Assembly: GCF_001692445.1 (NCBI RefSeq)
Contig: NZ_MAQA01000036.1
Location: 1-51,004 of the forward strand
Direction: 5' to 3'
DNA from: Oerskovia enterophila
GTDB lineage: Bacteria > Actinomycetota > Actinomycetes > Actinomycetales > Cellulomonadaceae
DNA: 51,004 nt
The position numbers were made by a program, and so were the translations under genes. This document shows, piece by piece, positions 42,195 through 50,200 of this stretch (position 1 is the first letter of the stretch; each line of letters opens with the position of its first letter). The notes beneath the pieces were generated by a model that had not been told where the DNA came from, did not search any database, and was given only the letters and a program-made list of their open reading frames with translations.

Positions 42195-42349
42195 CGGGCT
42201 GCCTCGAGGGCTACGGGGTGGGACACGGCAGCAACGCTACCCGGGCGCGCGGACCCCGCCGGCGCCGGAAGGGCGGCCCCTGCGTGTGCCGTGGGCGAAA
42301 TCTCCACGAGCCCTCCATGTCCTCCCTGTCTTTTCCCAGGTTCACCGGG

Positions 42350-42355
42350 CAGACT
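42350..42355 (+). promoter_or_regulatory. -10 element of leaderless secreted coiled-coil gene
   Basis: CAGACT, then 7 nt, then the ATG at 42363; no RBS is present. Confidence 0.5.
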
Positions 42356-42362
42356 TCTCGGC

Positions 42363-42839
42363 ATGACGTCGCCGAAGACATCAGGACCTGCCGCCCGGCT
42401 CGCCGCCGCCAGCTTCCTCGCACTCGCGATGATGCTGCCGCTGAGCGCGACCGCATCGGCCGCCGAGGTATCCCGGCTCATCGAGGACACGCAGTGTCAG
42501 GTCGACTCGATCGGCGAGGACCTCGAGAAGGCCAGCACCCAGCTCTCCACGCTCCCCTCCGGCCTGCGCCTCGAGGTGGAGGACGCCGTCGCGAACGCCC
42601 AGGCCGCCACGGACGAGGCCAACGCCGCGCTCGCGCAGGCCGCGACCGACGAGTTCGGCGACGGCCGCGCGGTCCTCGCCCTCACCGACGCCCAGGTCGC
42701 GCTCGACGCCGCCTCGGCCCAGGTCCGATACGTCGCCGACAAGACCGTGGCACAGGGCGCCGACGTCGGTTCGACGCTGCGCGACGTGCAGAACACGATC
42801 GACCACCTCCGGGGCGAGACGAGCCGCGCCGCGGCCTGA
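42363..42839 (+). CDS. Secreted coiled-coil protein
   Basis: A 158-residue protein. A signal peptide (residues 1-33) with a hydrophobic core, LAAASFLALAMMLPLSA, ends in an ASA-type cleavage site. The mature part is Ala/Glu/Asp-rich and helical, with one Cys (TQCQVDS) shortly after the cleavage site. The central segment STLPSGLRLEVEDAVANAQAA parallels SLPEDKRAQVEEAVTSART of the lipoprotein at 31836-32375; the two look like diverged paralogs, one soluble and one lipid-anchored. Function unknown. A terminator with a T-run follows 32 nt after the stop codon. Confidence 0.82.
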   Translation: MTSPKTSGPAARLAAASFLALAMMLPLSATASAAEVSRLIEDTQCQVDSIGEDLEKASTQLSTLPSGLRLEVEDAVANAQAATDEANAALAQAATDEFGDGRAVLALTDAQVALDAASAQVRYVADKTVAQGADVGSTLRDVQNTIDHLRGETSRAAA

Positions 42840-42871
42840 CGCGGCGGCCACCTCGAGCGCTGAGCCCGCCT

Positions 42872-42906
42872 CGGCTCTGCCGAGAGCAGAGCCGCGAGTC
42901 GTTTTT
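42872..42906 (+). terminator. Rho-independent terminator with T-run
   Basis: CGGCTCTGC (42872-42880), CGAGA loop, GCAGAGCCG (42886-42894), followed by CGAGTCGTTTTT. It is the clearest intrinsic terminator in the window and ends the secreted coiled-coil gene. Confidence 0.88.
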
Positions 42907-42952
42907 CACCCCCATGGGGAGAATTACCCCTGTGCAGGCGCGCCGTTTTCCT

Positions 42953-42958
42953 CCACAA
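42953..42958 (+). promoter_or_regulatory. -10 element upstream of the small membrane protein gene
   Basis: CACAAT, with TGTGCA about 17 bp upstream as a weak -35. Transcription would begin near 42965, after the ATG at 42958. That supports the GTG at 43045 as the real start and gives a leader of about 80 nt. Confidence 0.4.
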
Positions 42959-43044
42959 TGAGCACCGCACTCCCGTGGCACTCCTTGCCACGATCCCCAC
43001 GCTCCCGGCAAGGCTCGGGCGCGCGAGAGAAACGAGAAACCCCC

Positions 43045-43359
43045 GTGACCACTCCCTACGGCGCCCCGCAGGCCCCGCAGTCCGACCAGGCCCCGCAGTA
43101 CTACGGCGCCCCCGTCGAGGACCCGGGCAAGACGCTCGGCATCGTCGGCTTCGTCCTGGCGTTCGTCTTCGCGATCGCGGGCATCGTCGTCAGCGCGATC
43201 GCCAAGAAGAAGTCCCGCGAGGCCGGCTTCGACAACCAGCTCGCCAAGTGGGGCCTCATCCTCAGCATCATCTTCACGGTGCTCGGAGCCATCGGCTGGG
43301 TCGTCTACATCATCGCCTTCGCCGCGCTGGCCGCGTCGGGCGAGCTCAGCACGTACTGA
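43045..43359 (+). CDS. Small DUF4190-like membrane protein
   Basis: A 104-residue protein. A Pro/Gln/Tyr-rich cytoplasmic N-terminus (TTPYGAPQAPQSDQAPQYYG) precedes two membrane helices, TLGIVGFVLAFVFAIAGIVV and LILSIIFTVLGAIGWVVYII. A short basic loop with the typical KKKSREAGFDNQLAKWGL pattern separates them. This matches the DUF4190-type two-helix proteins common in actinobacteria, whose function is unknown. The GTG was chosen because the protein family begins with the Pro/Gln-rich stretch and a likely -10 lies over the upstream ATG. GAGAAA is a weak RBS. Confidence 0.8.
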   Translation: MTTPYGAPQAPQSDQAPQYYGAPVEDPGKTLGIVGFVLAFVFAIAGIVVSAIAKKKSREAGFDNQLAKWGLILSIIFTVLGAIGWVVYIIAFAALAASGELSTY

Positions 43360-43453
43360 CCTTCCCGGTCGCCCACGAGGCCGTCGTCCCCTTCCGGGGG
43401 CGGCGGCCTCGCTGCGTCTTCCCGTGGGCCGCCCGCGGTGCGAGACTCCGGTG

Positions 43454-44437
43454 ATGACCGAGCAGCGCGCGCACTTCGACGCCCACGTGACCTTCGCCAA
43501 CGGCGGCAGCCTCCGCACGGAGGGCTTCCGCCTCGACGTCCCGTCGGGCGACCTCCTGCCCGACGACGTCGCTCGCCTCCTGGTCCGCCACCTGGGCCTC
43601 GCACTGGTCGGGTCGGTCGAGATCACGGGGCTGACGTTCGTCGAGGAACCGCACGTGGGGAGCCGTGGGGTCGGTCGCGCCGTCGGTGACGCTGGGGTCG
43701 GCGAAGGGGCCGGACCCCGCGAAGGAGCGGGCCGCGCGACGCGGCTCGTCGACCTGAGCCACACCGTGCGCGAGGGCCTCGTGACCTACCCGGGCCTGCC
43801 CGCCCCGACGATCACGCCGTTCCTGACCCGGGCGGACTCGGTCGCGAAGTACGCGCCCGGGACCCAGTTCGCGATGGACGTCCTGACCATGATCGGCAAC
43901 ACGGGCACCTACCTCGACAGCCCCTTCCACCGGTACGAGGGCGGGACCGACCTCTCCGGGCTCGAGCTGGAGTCGCTCGTCGGGCTGCCTGCCGAGGTCT
44001 TTCGGCTGAGCGAGGTCGTCGACCCCGCGCGGGGTGGTCGTCGCGGGATCGGCGCCGAGGTCTTCTTCGACCGCGACCTGGCCGGGACCGCGGTGCTGCT
44101 CCAGACCGGCTGGGACCGACACTTCGGCACCCCGGCCTACGGGGAGCCCGCGCCCTTCCTCACCGAGGCCGGCGCACAGCACCTCGTCGACGCGGGGGTC
44201 GCGCTCGTCGGTATCGACTCGTTGAACATCGACGACACGGACCCCGTGAGTTCCGGCGGGGCGCGCCCCGCCCACTCGCTGCTCCTCGCGGCGGGGATCC
44301 ACGTCGTCGAGCACCTGACGAACCTGGGTGCCGTGCCGCCGCGCGGTGCGCGGTTCACCGCCGCGCCGCCCAAGGTCGAGGGATTCGGGACGTTCCCGGT
44401 GCGGGCGTTCGCGGAGGTCACTGCCCGCCGAAGGTGA
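43454..44437 (+). CDS. Cyclase-family hydrolase with N-terminal extension
   Basis: A 327-residue protein. Residues about 1-75 are a separate small alpha/beta region (FDAHVTFANGGSLRTEGFRL to ITGLTFVEEPHV), then a Gly-rich linker. Residues about 95-327 are a cyclase/kynurenine-formamidase-like domain (LVDLSHTVREGLVTYPG, GTYLDSPFHRYEGG, GIDSLNIDDT). The metal-site motif usually reads HxGTHxDxPxH; here it is NTGTYLDSPFH, so two His positions are Asn and Tyr and activity may differ. GAGACT lies 6 nt before the ATG, giving a possible leaderless start. The substrate is unknown. Confidence 0.87.
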   Translation: MTEQRAHFDAHVTFANGGSLRTEGFRLDVPSGDLLPDDVARLLVRHLGLALVGSVEITGLTFVEEPHVGSRGVGRAVGDAGVGEGAGPREGAGRATRLVDLSHTVREGLVTYPGLPAPTITPFLTRADSVAKYAPGTQFAMDVLTMIGNTGTYLDSPFHRYEGGTDLSGLELESLVGLPAEVFRLSEVVDPARGGRRGIGAEVFFDRDLAGTAVLLQTGWDRHFGTPAYGEPAPFLTEAGAQHLVDAGVALVGIDSLNIDDTDPVSSGGARPAHSLLLAAGIHVVEHLTNLGAVPPRGARFTAAPPKVEGFGTFPVRAFAEVTARRR

Positions 44438-44502
44438 CCGTGTGGACTGCCGACGGTGACCGCACGGCCACCCTCAGCACGCCAGTCGGTCACCCTCGGC
44501 GG
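44425..44502. repeat. Inverted and direct repeats around the cyclase stop codon
   Basis: CCGCCGAAGGTGACCG (44425-44440) is complementary to 44487-44502 at 15 of 16 positions. A near-copy, GCCGACGGTGACCG, lies between them (44449-44462), so two alternative hairpins can form. It spans the stop codon and may be a terminator or a protein binding site. Confidence 0.55.
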
Positions 44503-44523
44503 TCCAGGGCGCCTGCCTCGTCG

Positions 44524-44529
44524 TAGGCT
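44524..44529 (+). promoter_or_regulatory. -10 element of leaderless LmeA-like gene
   Basis: TAGGCT, exactly 6 nt (CGGCGC), then the ATG at 44536; no RBS is present. Confidence 0.62.
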
Positions 44530-44535
44530 CGGCGC

Positions 44536-45411
44536 ATGTCCGACGACCTGAGCCCCGCCCACGACGTCCTCCCCTTCGGCCGCGCCCCGCGCCCGGACAC
44601 GGGCCCCGCGCTCGCCGAGCGCCTGCGCGAGGTCATGACCAGGAACCTCGGGCCCCACGCCTCCGGCCTGGACCGCGTCCGCATCGACGCCGCGACCGTC
44701 CCCGGCAGCCCGGACGTCCAGAGCCTCGACGTCGACGTGACGGGCCTCGTCGTCCGCGCGATGGGTGCCGCCGACGCCCCTGACCCGGCCGAGAACGTCG
44801 AGCACGTCGTCGGGCGCGAGAAGGCCGTCGCGCGGACGATCCGCGCCCAGGGGCATCCCGTCACGGTCGCCGGCGTCGCGGTCGACCTCGACGCCGAGAT
44901 CCGCGACCTGCGCTTCTCCTGGGTCGAGGGTGCCGACGGCTCGCTCTCGATCGAGGAGTCCGGCCAGAACACCGAGCACCCCGTGAGCGGTCACCTGCGT
45001 GCCGCAGCGAGCCGCGACGCGCTCGTCACCACGGTCCGCGAGCTCGCGACCAAGGCCCTCGCGGACCAGGGCTTCACGCTCACCGCCCTCGACGTGGACC
45101 TCGCGTCCCGTGGGCCGCGCGCGGCGTCGATCGTGGCGTCCGCGAAGATCCGCAAGGGCTTCCTGTCCGCGAGCGCCCAGATCACCGCGACCGCCGAGAT
45201 CGACCAGGCCATGGTCCTCACGCTGAGCAACATCGGGGCGACGAGCCGCAACCCGGTCGTCGCGGCGCTCCTGCTGGCCGTCCGCGGGAAGCTCGAGCAG
45301 GTCGACGGCAAGCGCATCGACCTCGCGTCCTCGCTGCCGCCGGGCGTCACGCTCTCGGACGTGCGGCTCGACGTCGGCGAGCAGCTCGTCCTGAGCGTCC
45401 GGGTCGGCTGA
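44536..45411 (+). CDS. LmeA-like (DUF2993-type) protein without signal peptide
   Basis: A 291-residue protein. Its C-terminal part (SLPPGVTLSDVRLDVGEQLVLSV) resembles the end of the LmeA-like protein at 15073-15759 (DLPTGVTLTSVGVTDGAIRV). The body is beta-rich with alternating V-D and A-T strands (SLDVDVTGLVVRAM, QITATAEIDQAMVLTLS). Unlike that protein it has no N-terminal membrane segment and so should be cytoplasmic, or exported by an unseen route. It may bind a hydrophobic ligand; this is inference from fold-like similarity only. Family assignment is tentative; a better label may be hypothetical protein. Confidence 0.72.
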   Translation: MSDDLSPAHDVLPFGRAPRPDTGPALAERLREVMTRNLGPHASGLDRVRIDAATVPGSPDVQSLDVDVTGLVVRAMGAADAPDPAENVEHVVGREKAVARTIRAQGHPVTVAGVAVDLDAEIRDLRFSWVEGADGSLSIEESGQNTEHPVSGHLRAAASRDALVTTVRELATKALADQGFTLTALDVDLASRGPRAASIVASAKIRKGFLSASAQITATAEIDQAMVLTLSNIGATSRNPVVAALLLAVRGKLEQVDGKRIDLASSLPPGVTLSDVRLDVGEQLVLSVRVG

Positions 45412-45441
45412 GCGTCCCGGTCGACGCGCGTCGCACTGCGC

Positions 45442-46281
45442 TCAGCGTCTCCCGCGGGGGAAGAACAGGCTCTCGGGGCGCGGCATCTCGACGCCGTCGA
45501 GCACGAGGTCGGTGCGCTCGCACCAGAAGGCGACGTACCCGCGCACCCTCTCGCCGTCGGACAACGGGTCCTCGTAGCTCCAGCCGATGTCCGCGCCGGC
45601 GGGGTCGCCCGACGCGAGCGACCAGTAGCGGGCGTGCCCCTTGTAGGCGCAGTCGCTCGTCGTCGTGCTCGGCGTCAGCGCGTCCCACTGCACGTCCTCG
45701 CGCGGGACGTACCACCGCAGGGGCAGGTAGGTCTCGGTGAGCGCCATGGCCCGCGAACTGTCCGCGAGCAGCACGTCGCCGAGGGACACGACGACGTGGC
45801 GCGAGCTGGGCACGACGTCGACCCGCTTGAACGGGTCACGCGGGTGGGCCGCGAGGGGCTGGTCCTCGGCGAACCAGTCGTACGCCTGGAAGTCGACCAG
45901 GACGTGGCCCGCGAGGTCCCCGTCGTCGGGACGGAAGAACGTCGCCGACGTGCCGGGCTCGGGGACGCCGTCCGGGCCCCCGGGCCACAGCTCGGTCCCC
46001 CCGCACGTGTGCCGTTCGAAGTGCAGCGGGTGCGGGATCAGCCCGTGCCGCACCTGCCCCTCCTGGTGCTCGCCCTCGACGAGGGGCACGCGCACGTCCG
46101 CCGCGGGGACCGCGTAGACCGGGAGCAGGCGCCACGGCTCCCAGACCAGGCGCGCGGTGGTCGAGCGGAGCACGAGCGTGGTCGGGTCCTCCCGGCGCAC
46201 CGCGCGGATCTCCTGGGCCGCGGGGTACCAGCGCAGCCGATCGAGATCGAGCTGCCACCTGTCGACCCAGGACGTGGCCAT
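45442..46281 (-). CDS. Tandem DUF427-domain protein
   Basis: A 279-residue cytoplasmic protein with two DUF427 units. The first is around residues 20-100 (IRAVRREDPTTLVLRSTTARLV, then a variable middle). The second is around 160-265 (RHVVVSLGDVLLADSSRAMAL, YLPLRWYVPREDVQW, CAYKGHARYW, VAFWCERTDLVLDG). The family is common in actinobacteria and has a small beta-tent fold; no reaction is known to me. The start is the ATG at 46281, matching the usual N-terminus; a frame reaching back through the tandem repeat upstream is not credible. It may be co-transcribed with the transporter gene upstream. Confidence 0.87.
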   Translation of the reverse strand: MATSWVDRWQLDLDRLRWYPAAQEIRAVRREDPTTLVLRSTTARLVWEPWRLLPVYAVPAADVRVPLVEGEHQEGQVRHGLIPHPLHFERHTCGGTELWPGGPDGVPEPGTSATFFRPDDGDLAGHVLVDFQAYDWFAEDQPLAAHPRDPFKRVDVVPSSRHVVVSLGDVLLADSSRAMALTETYLPLRWYVPREDVQWDALTPSTTTSDCAYKGHARYWSLASGDPAGADIGWSYEDPLSDGERVRGYVAFWCERTDLVLDGVEMPRPESLFFPRGRR

Positions 46282-46300
46282 GCCCCCAGCGTGCGCCCGG

Positions 46301-46428
46301 GGCCGAGCGGCTGCAATCCCCCGGGAGGCCGAGCGGCTGCAATCCCCCGGGGGGCCGAGCGGCTGCAATCCCCCGGGAGGCCGAGCGGCTGCCATTCCCG
46401 GGCCCGCCGGCTGCAATGGCCCCCGGGA
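46301..46428. repeat. 26-bp tandem repeat array upstream of the DUF427 gene
   Basis: Three almost identical 26-bp units (46301-46326, 46327-46352, 46353-46378) containing GGCCGAGCGGCTGCAATCCC are followed by a 24-nt variant (46379-46402) and a diverged fifth unit (46403-46428). Each unit carries a CCCCCGGG block. The array fills most of the 168-nt gap between the DUF427 and GAP genes and could be a multi-site operator or a mini-satellite. Confidence 0.88.
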
Positions 46429-46449
46429 CGGGGCCGTCCGACCGAGCCC

Positions 46450-47112
46450 CTACAGCTCCCCGATCGCGTTCCCCAGGACCGTCGCCCCGATCACGAGCAG
46501 CAGCACCCCCATGACGAGCGACGTGTTGGCGGTCAGCCACTCCCGCAGGCGGTCGAGCCACGGCACGACGCGGGCGGGGGCCACGAGCGTCGCGACGAGC
46601 GGCACCACGACCGACAGCCCGCCCACCAGGACGAACGCCAGCACGACCACGACCTCCTGCACGAACCCGAGCGCCGCTCCGCCCACCGAGACGCCCGCGG
46701 CGAGCACGAACGCGAGCTCCTTGGGGTTGGCGACCGTGACCAGCGCACCGACGCCGAGGCCACGCGCGGGGGTGGCGTCCGCGATCGAGGCCAGCCAGCC
46801 GGGGAGGCTCGCCACCTCGCCCTCGGGCTTGGGGCGCCACTGCGTGAGGCCGAGCACCATGAGCGCGGCTCCCAGGACGATCCGCACCCACGCCGGGAGC
46901 TCGCTCGACCCCAGGAGGTGCTCGACGACGTCCGACGCCGCGACGACCACGCCGAGCAGGGCCGCGAGCGTGAGCAGCCGGCCCACGACGAAGGTCACGC
47001 CCGAGGCGCGTCCCCGGTCCGACGTCAGGAGCAGCGCGAGGGCGATGATCGGCAGCGGGCTGAGCGCGACGGCCACTGCGAGGGGAAGTGCGGCGCCGAC
47101 GACCTCGGCCAT
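46450..47112 (-). CDS. GAP/SfLAP-family membrane protein
   Basis: A 220-residue polytopic protein with six hydrophobic segments. It opens AALPLAVAVALSPLPIIALALLLTS and contains RASGVTFVVGRLLTLAALLGVV and LGVGALVTVANPKELAFVLAAG. This pattern fits the GAP or Sap family, including the mycobacterial sulfolipid-1-addressing protein, and is LysE-like in topology. It may help move lipids or small solutes across the membrane; the substrate is unknown. No strong RBS precedes either the ATG at 47112 or an in-frame GTG at 47121. The DUF427 gene lies downstream beyond a tandem repeat. Confidence 0.85.
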   Translation of the reverse strand: MAEVVGAALPLAVAVALSPLPIIALALLLTSDRGRASGVTFVVGRLLTLAALLGVVVAASDVVEHLLGSSELPAWVRIVLGAALMVLGLTQWRPKPEGEVASLPGWLASIADATPARGLGVGALVTVANPKELAFVLAAGVSVGGAALGFVQEVVVVLAFVLVGGLSVVVPLVATLVAPARVVPWLDRLREWLTANTSLVMGVLLLVIGATVLGNAIGEL

Positions 47113-47244
47113 GGAGTTCACGTCGTCACCGTAGTGCCACGCCTTCCCACGAGCCGACGCGCCGGGCCGATCCTCCTCGCCACGGCACGTGCCGGACGAC
47201 GTCCGGGCAATTGAAGTTGCGACCGCTTGAGAGAATGGTTGGTC

Positions 47245-50200
47245 GTGAGCACCGAACCGCACGGCCCCGCACGGCCCGCCGTGGACAGCCCTGCGAGCGC
47301 CCCCACGGGCGAGGCGGGTCGCGAGCCGCGCACGGGCGGGAGCCCACGCCGCCGACGCGGAGGACGCGGACGGGCGAAGCCCCAGGTCAGCGAGCAGAAC
47401 CCCGCCACCGAGCAGGCCGAGAAGGCCGACGAGGCCGCCGGTCGCACGGACTCCGCCCCCCGCCGGGACGCCGGCCGCGCCCGCGCCGAGAAGACACCCG
47501 AGGGCGACAGGAACGCCCGGGGCGAGCGTCCGACGTCGGGCACCTCGACGCGTGGCAACCAGCGCGGCACCCGCCGCCAGCAGGTGAGCCGCGCCCAGCT
47601 CGCGCGGGCCGCCGAGCGGCGCGCGCAGGTCGTCGTGCCGCCCATCACCTATCCCGAGCAGCTGCCCGTCTCCGCGCGGCGCGAGGACATCGCGAAAGCC
47701 ATCGCGGAGAACCAGGTCGTGATCGTCGCGGGCGAGACGGGCTCGGGCAAGACGACGCAGCTCCCCAAGATCGCGCTCGAGCTCGGCCGAGGCCGGAAGG
47801 GCCAGATCGGGCACACGCAGCCCCGACGGATCGCGGCGCGCACGGTCGCGGAGCGGATCGCCGAGGAGATCGGCACGCCGCTCGGCGAGATCGTCGGCTA
47901 CCAGGTCCGGTTCACCGACCAGTCGAGCGACCAGACGCTCGTCAAGGTCATGACCGACGGGATCCTGCTCGCGCAGATCCAGCGCGACCCGCAGCTCCTG
48001 GCGTACGACACGCTCATCATCGACGAGGCGCACGAGCGCTCGCTCAACATCGACTTCCTGCTCGGGTACCTCACGCGGCTCCTGCCGCAGCGCCCCGACC
48101 TCAAGGTCATCATCACGTCGGCGACGATCGACTCGCAGCGGTTCGCGCGGCACTTCGCGCCGGGCGGCCCGCTCCCGCCGCTCACGGCCGACGAGCTGTC
48201 AGAGGCAGACCGGGCGGGGGACCTGGGCACCTCTGACAACGGGTCCGTGGCAGTCGACGGGCCCGACGGCGCCGCTCACCATCCCCCCACGGCTCCCGTC
48301 ATCGAGGTCACGGGTCGTACCTACCCCGTCGAGATCCGGTACCGGCCGCTGAGCCCCGACGTCGACCCCGAGACGGGCAAGACCAAGCGGGGCACCGCCA
48401 AGGGGGCCGCCGGCCAGGAGAAGGACCTCGTCACGGGCATCGTCGACGCGGTCGAGGAGCTCATGGCCGAGGGACCAGGCGACGTCCTGGTCTTCCTGTC
48501 GGGCGAGCGCGAGATCCACGACACGGCCGACGCCCTCGAGTCCCGCCTGGGCGAGCGCACGCGGGACGCCAAGCGCCCCGACTTCGTCGAGATCCTGCCG
48601 CTCTACGCGCGCCTGTCCTCGGCCGAGCAGCACCGCGTGTTCCAGGCGCACTCCTCGCGCCGCGTCGTGCTCGCGACCAACGTCGCCGAGACGTCGCTGA
48701 CGGTCCCCGGCATCCACTACGTCGTCGACCCCGGCACGGCCCGCATCTCGCGCTACTCCAAGGCGACCAAGGTGCAGCGCCTGCCGATCGAGCCCATCGC
48801 GCAGGCCAGCGCCAACCAGCGCTCGGGGCGCTCGGGCCGTGTCGCGGACGGCATCGCGATCCGCCTGTACTCCGAGGAGGACTTCCTCTCCCGCCCCGAG
48901 TTCACCGAGCCGGAGATCCTGCGCACCTCGCTCGCGTCGGTCCTGCTGCAGATGATCTCGGTGGGCGTCGTCTCCTCGCCCGACGACGTCGCGCGCTTCC
49001 CGTTCGTCGAGCCCCCGGACACGCGCTCGATCCGCGACGGCGTGCAGCTCCTGACCGAGCTCGGCGCCCTCGAGACCGCGGCGGAGCCCGCCGGTCGCAG
49101 CGGCGCCGACAAGGACGCACAGCCCGGCCGCGCCGTCACGCGCCTCACCGAGGTCGGCCGCGTCCTCGCCCAGCTCCCCATGGACCCGCGCCTGGCCCGC
49201 ATGATCTGGGAGGGCTCGCGCCGCGGCGTGGCGCGCGACGTCGCGATCATCGCGGCCGTGATGTCCATCCAGGACCCTCGCGAACGACCCGCCGAGTTCC
49301 GCGCCCAGGCCGACCAGCTCCACGCCCGCTTCGCGGACCCCCGCTCCGACTTCCTCACCTACCTCAACCTGTGGGAGTACGTGCGCGAGCAGCAGCGCGA
49401 GCTCTCGTCGTCGGCGTTCCGGCGCCTGTGCAAGGCCGAGTACATCAACTTCCTGCGCGTGCGCGAGTGGCAGGACGTCGTCGCGCAGCTGCGCGAGATG
49501 AGCAAGCCGCTCGGCATCGACATGTCCTACACACCCCGCACCCGGGGCGACGCGACCTCCGGGAGGGGAGCGACGTCGTCGGGCACCACGGTCGCCGAGG
49601 CGACCGACCAGCCCGTCGAGCACCGCCTGACCTGGGACGACGACACCATCCACCAGGCACTGCTCGCCGGGCTCCTCTCCCAGATCGGCATGCAGGAGGC
49701 CACCGAGGTCAAGGCCTCGTCCGTCGCGCACCTGCGCGGCCAGCAGAAGGAGCTCGCCATGAAGCGGGCCAAGAAGCAGGCCCGCAACGAGTACCTCGGC
49801 GCGCGCGGCGCACGCTTCGCGATCTTCCCCGGCTCGCCCCTGTCCAAGAAGCCGCCCGTGTGGGTCATGGCCGGCGAGCTCGTCGAGACCAGCCGTCTGT
49901 GGGGCCGCGACGTCGCCAAGATCCAGCCCGAGTGGGCCGAGGAGCTCGCCGGTCACCTCGTCAAGCGCACCTACTCCGAGCCGCACTGGTCCACCAAGCA
50001 GGGCGCCGCGCAGGCCAAGGAGAAGGTCCTGCTCTACGGCGTGCCCATCGTCGCCGACCGCACCGTCCTCTACGGCAAGGTCGACCCCGAGGCCGCGCGC
50101 GAGATGTTCATCCGCCACGCCCTGGTCCAGGGCGAGTGGACCACCCACCACCAGTTCTTCCACGAGAACCGCCGCCTGCTCGAGGAGGCCGAGGAGCTCG

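Noticed and set aside
42958-43044. ATG at 42958 as start of the small membrane protein
   Set aside because: The ATG overlaps a good -10 hexamer (CACAAT), and the extra residues are basic and atypical for the family; the GTG at 43045 fits better.
46301-46428. CRISPR array
   Set aside because: The units are directly adjacent 26-bp tandem repeats without unique spacers, and no cas genes are present.
47217-47239. Clear housekeeping promoter for hrpA
   Set aside because: TTGAAG (47211-47216) and AATGGT (47234-47239) have a 17-bp spacer but the -10 match is poor, so it is not listed as a feature.
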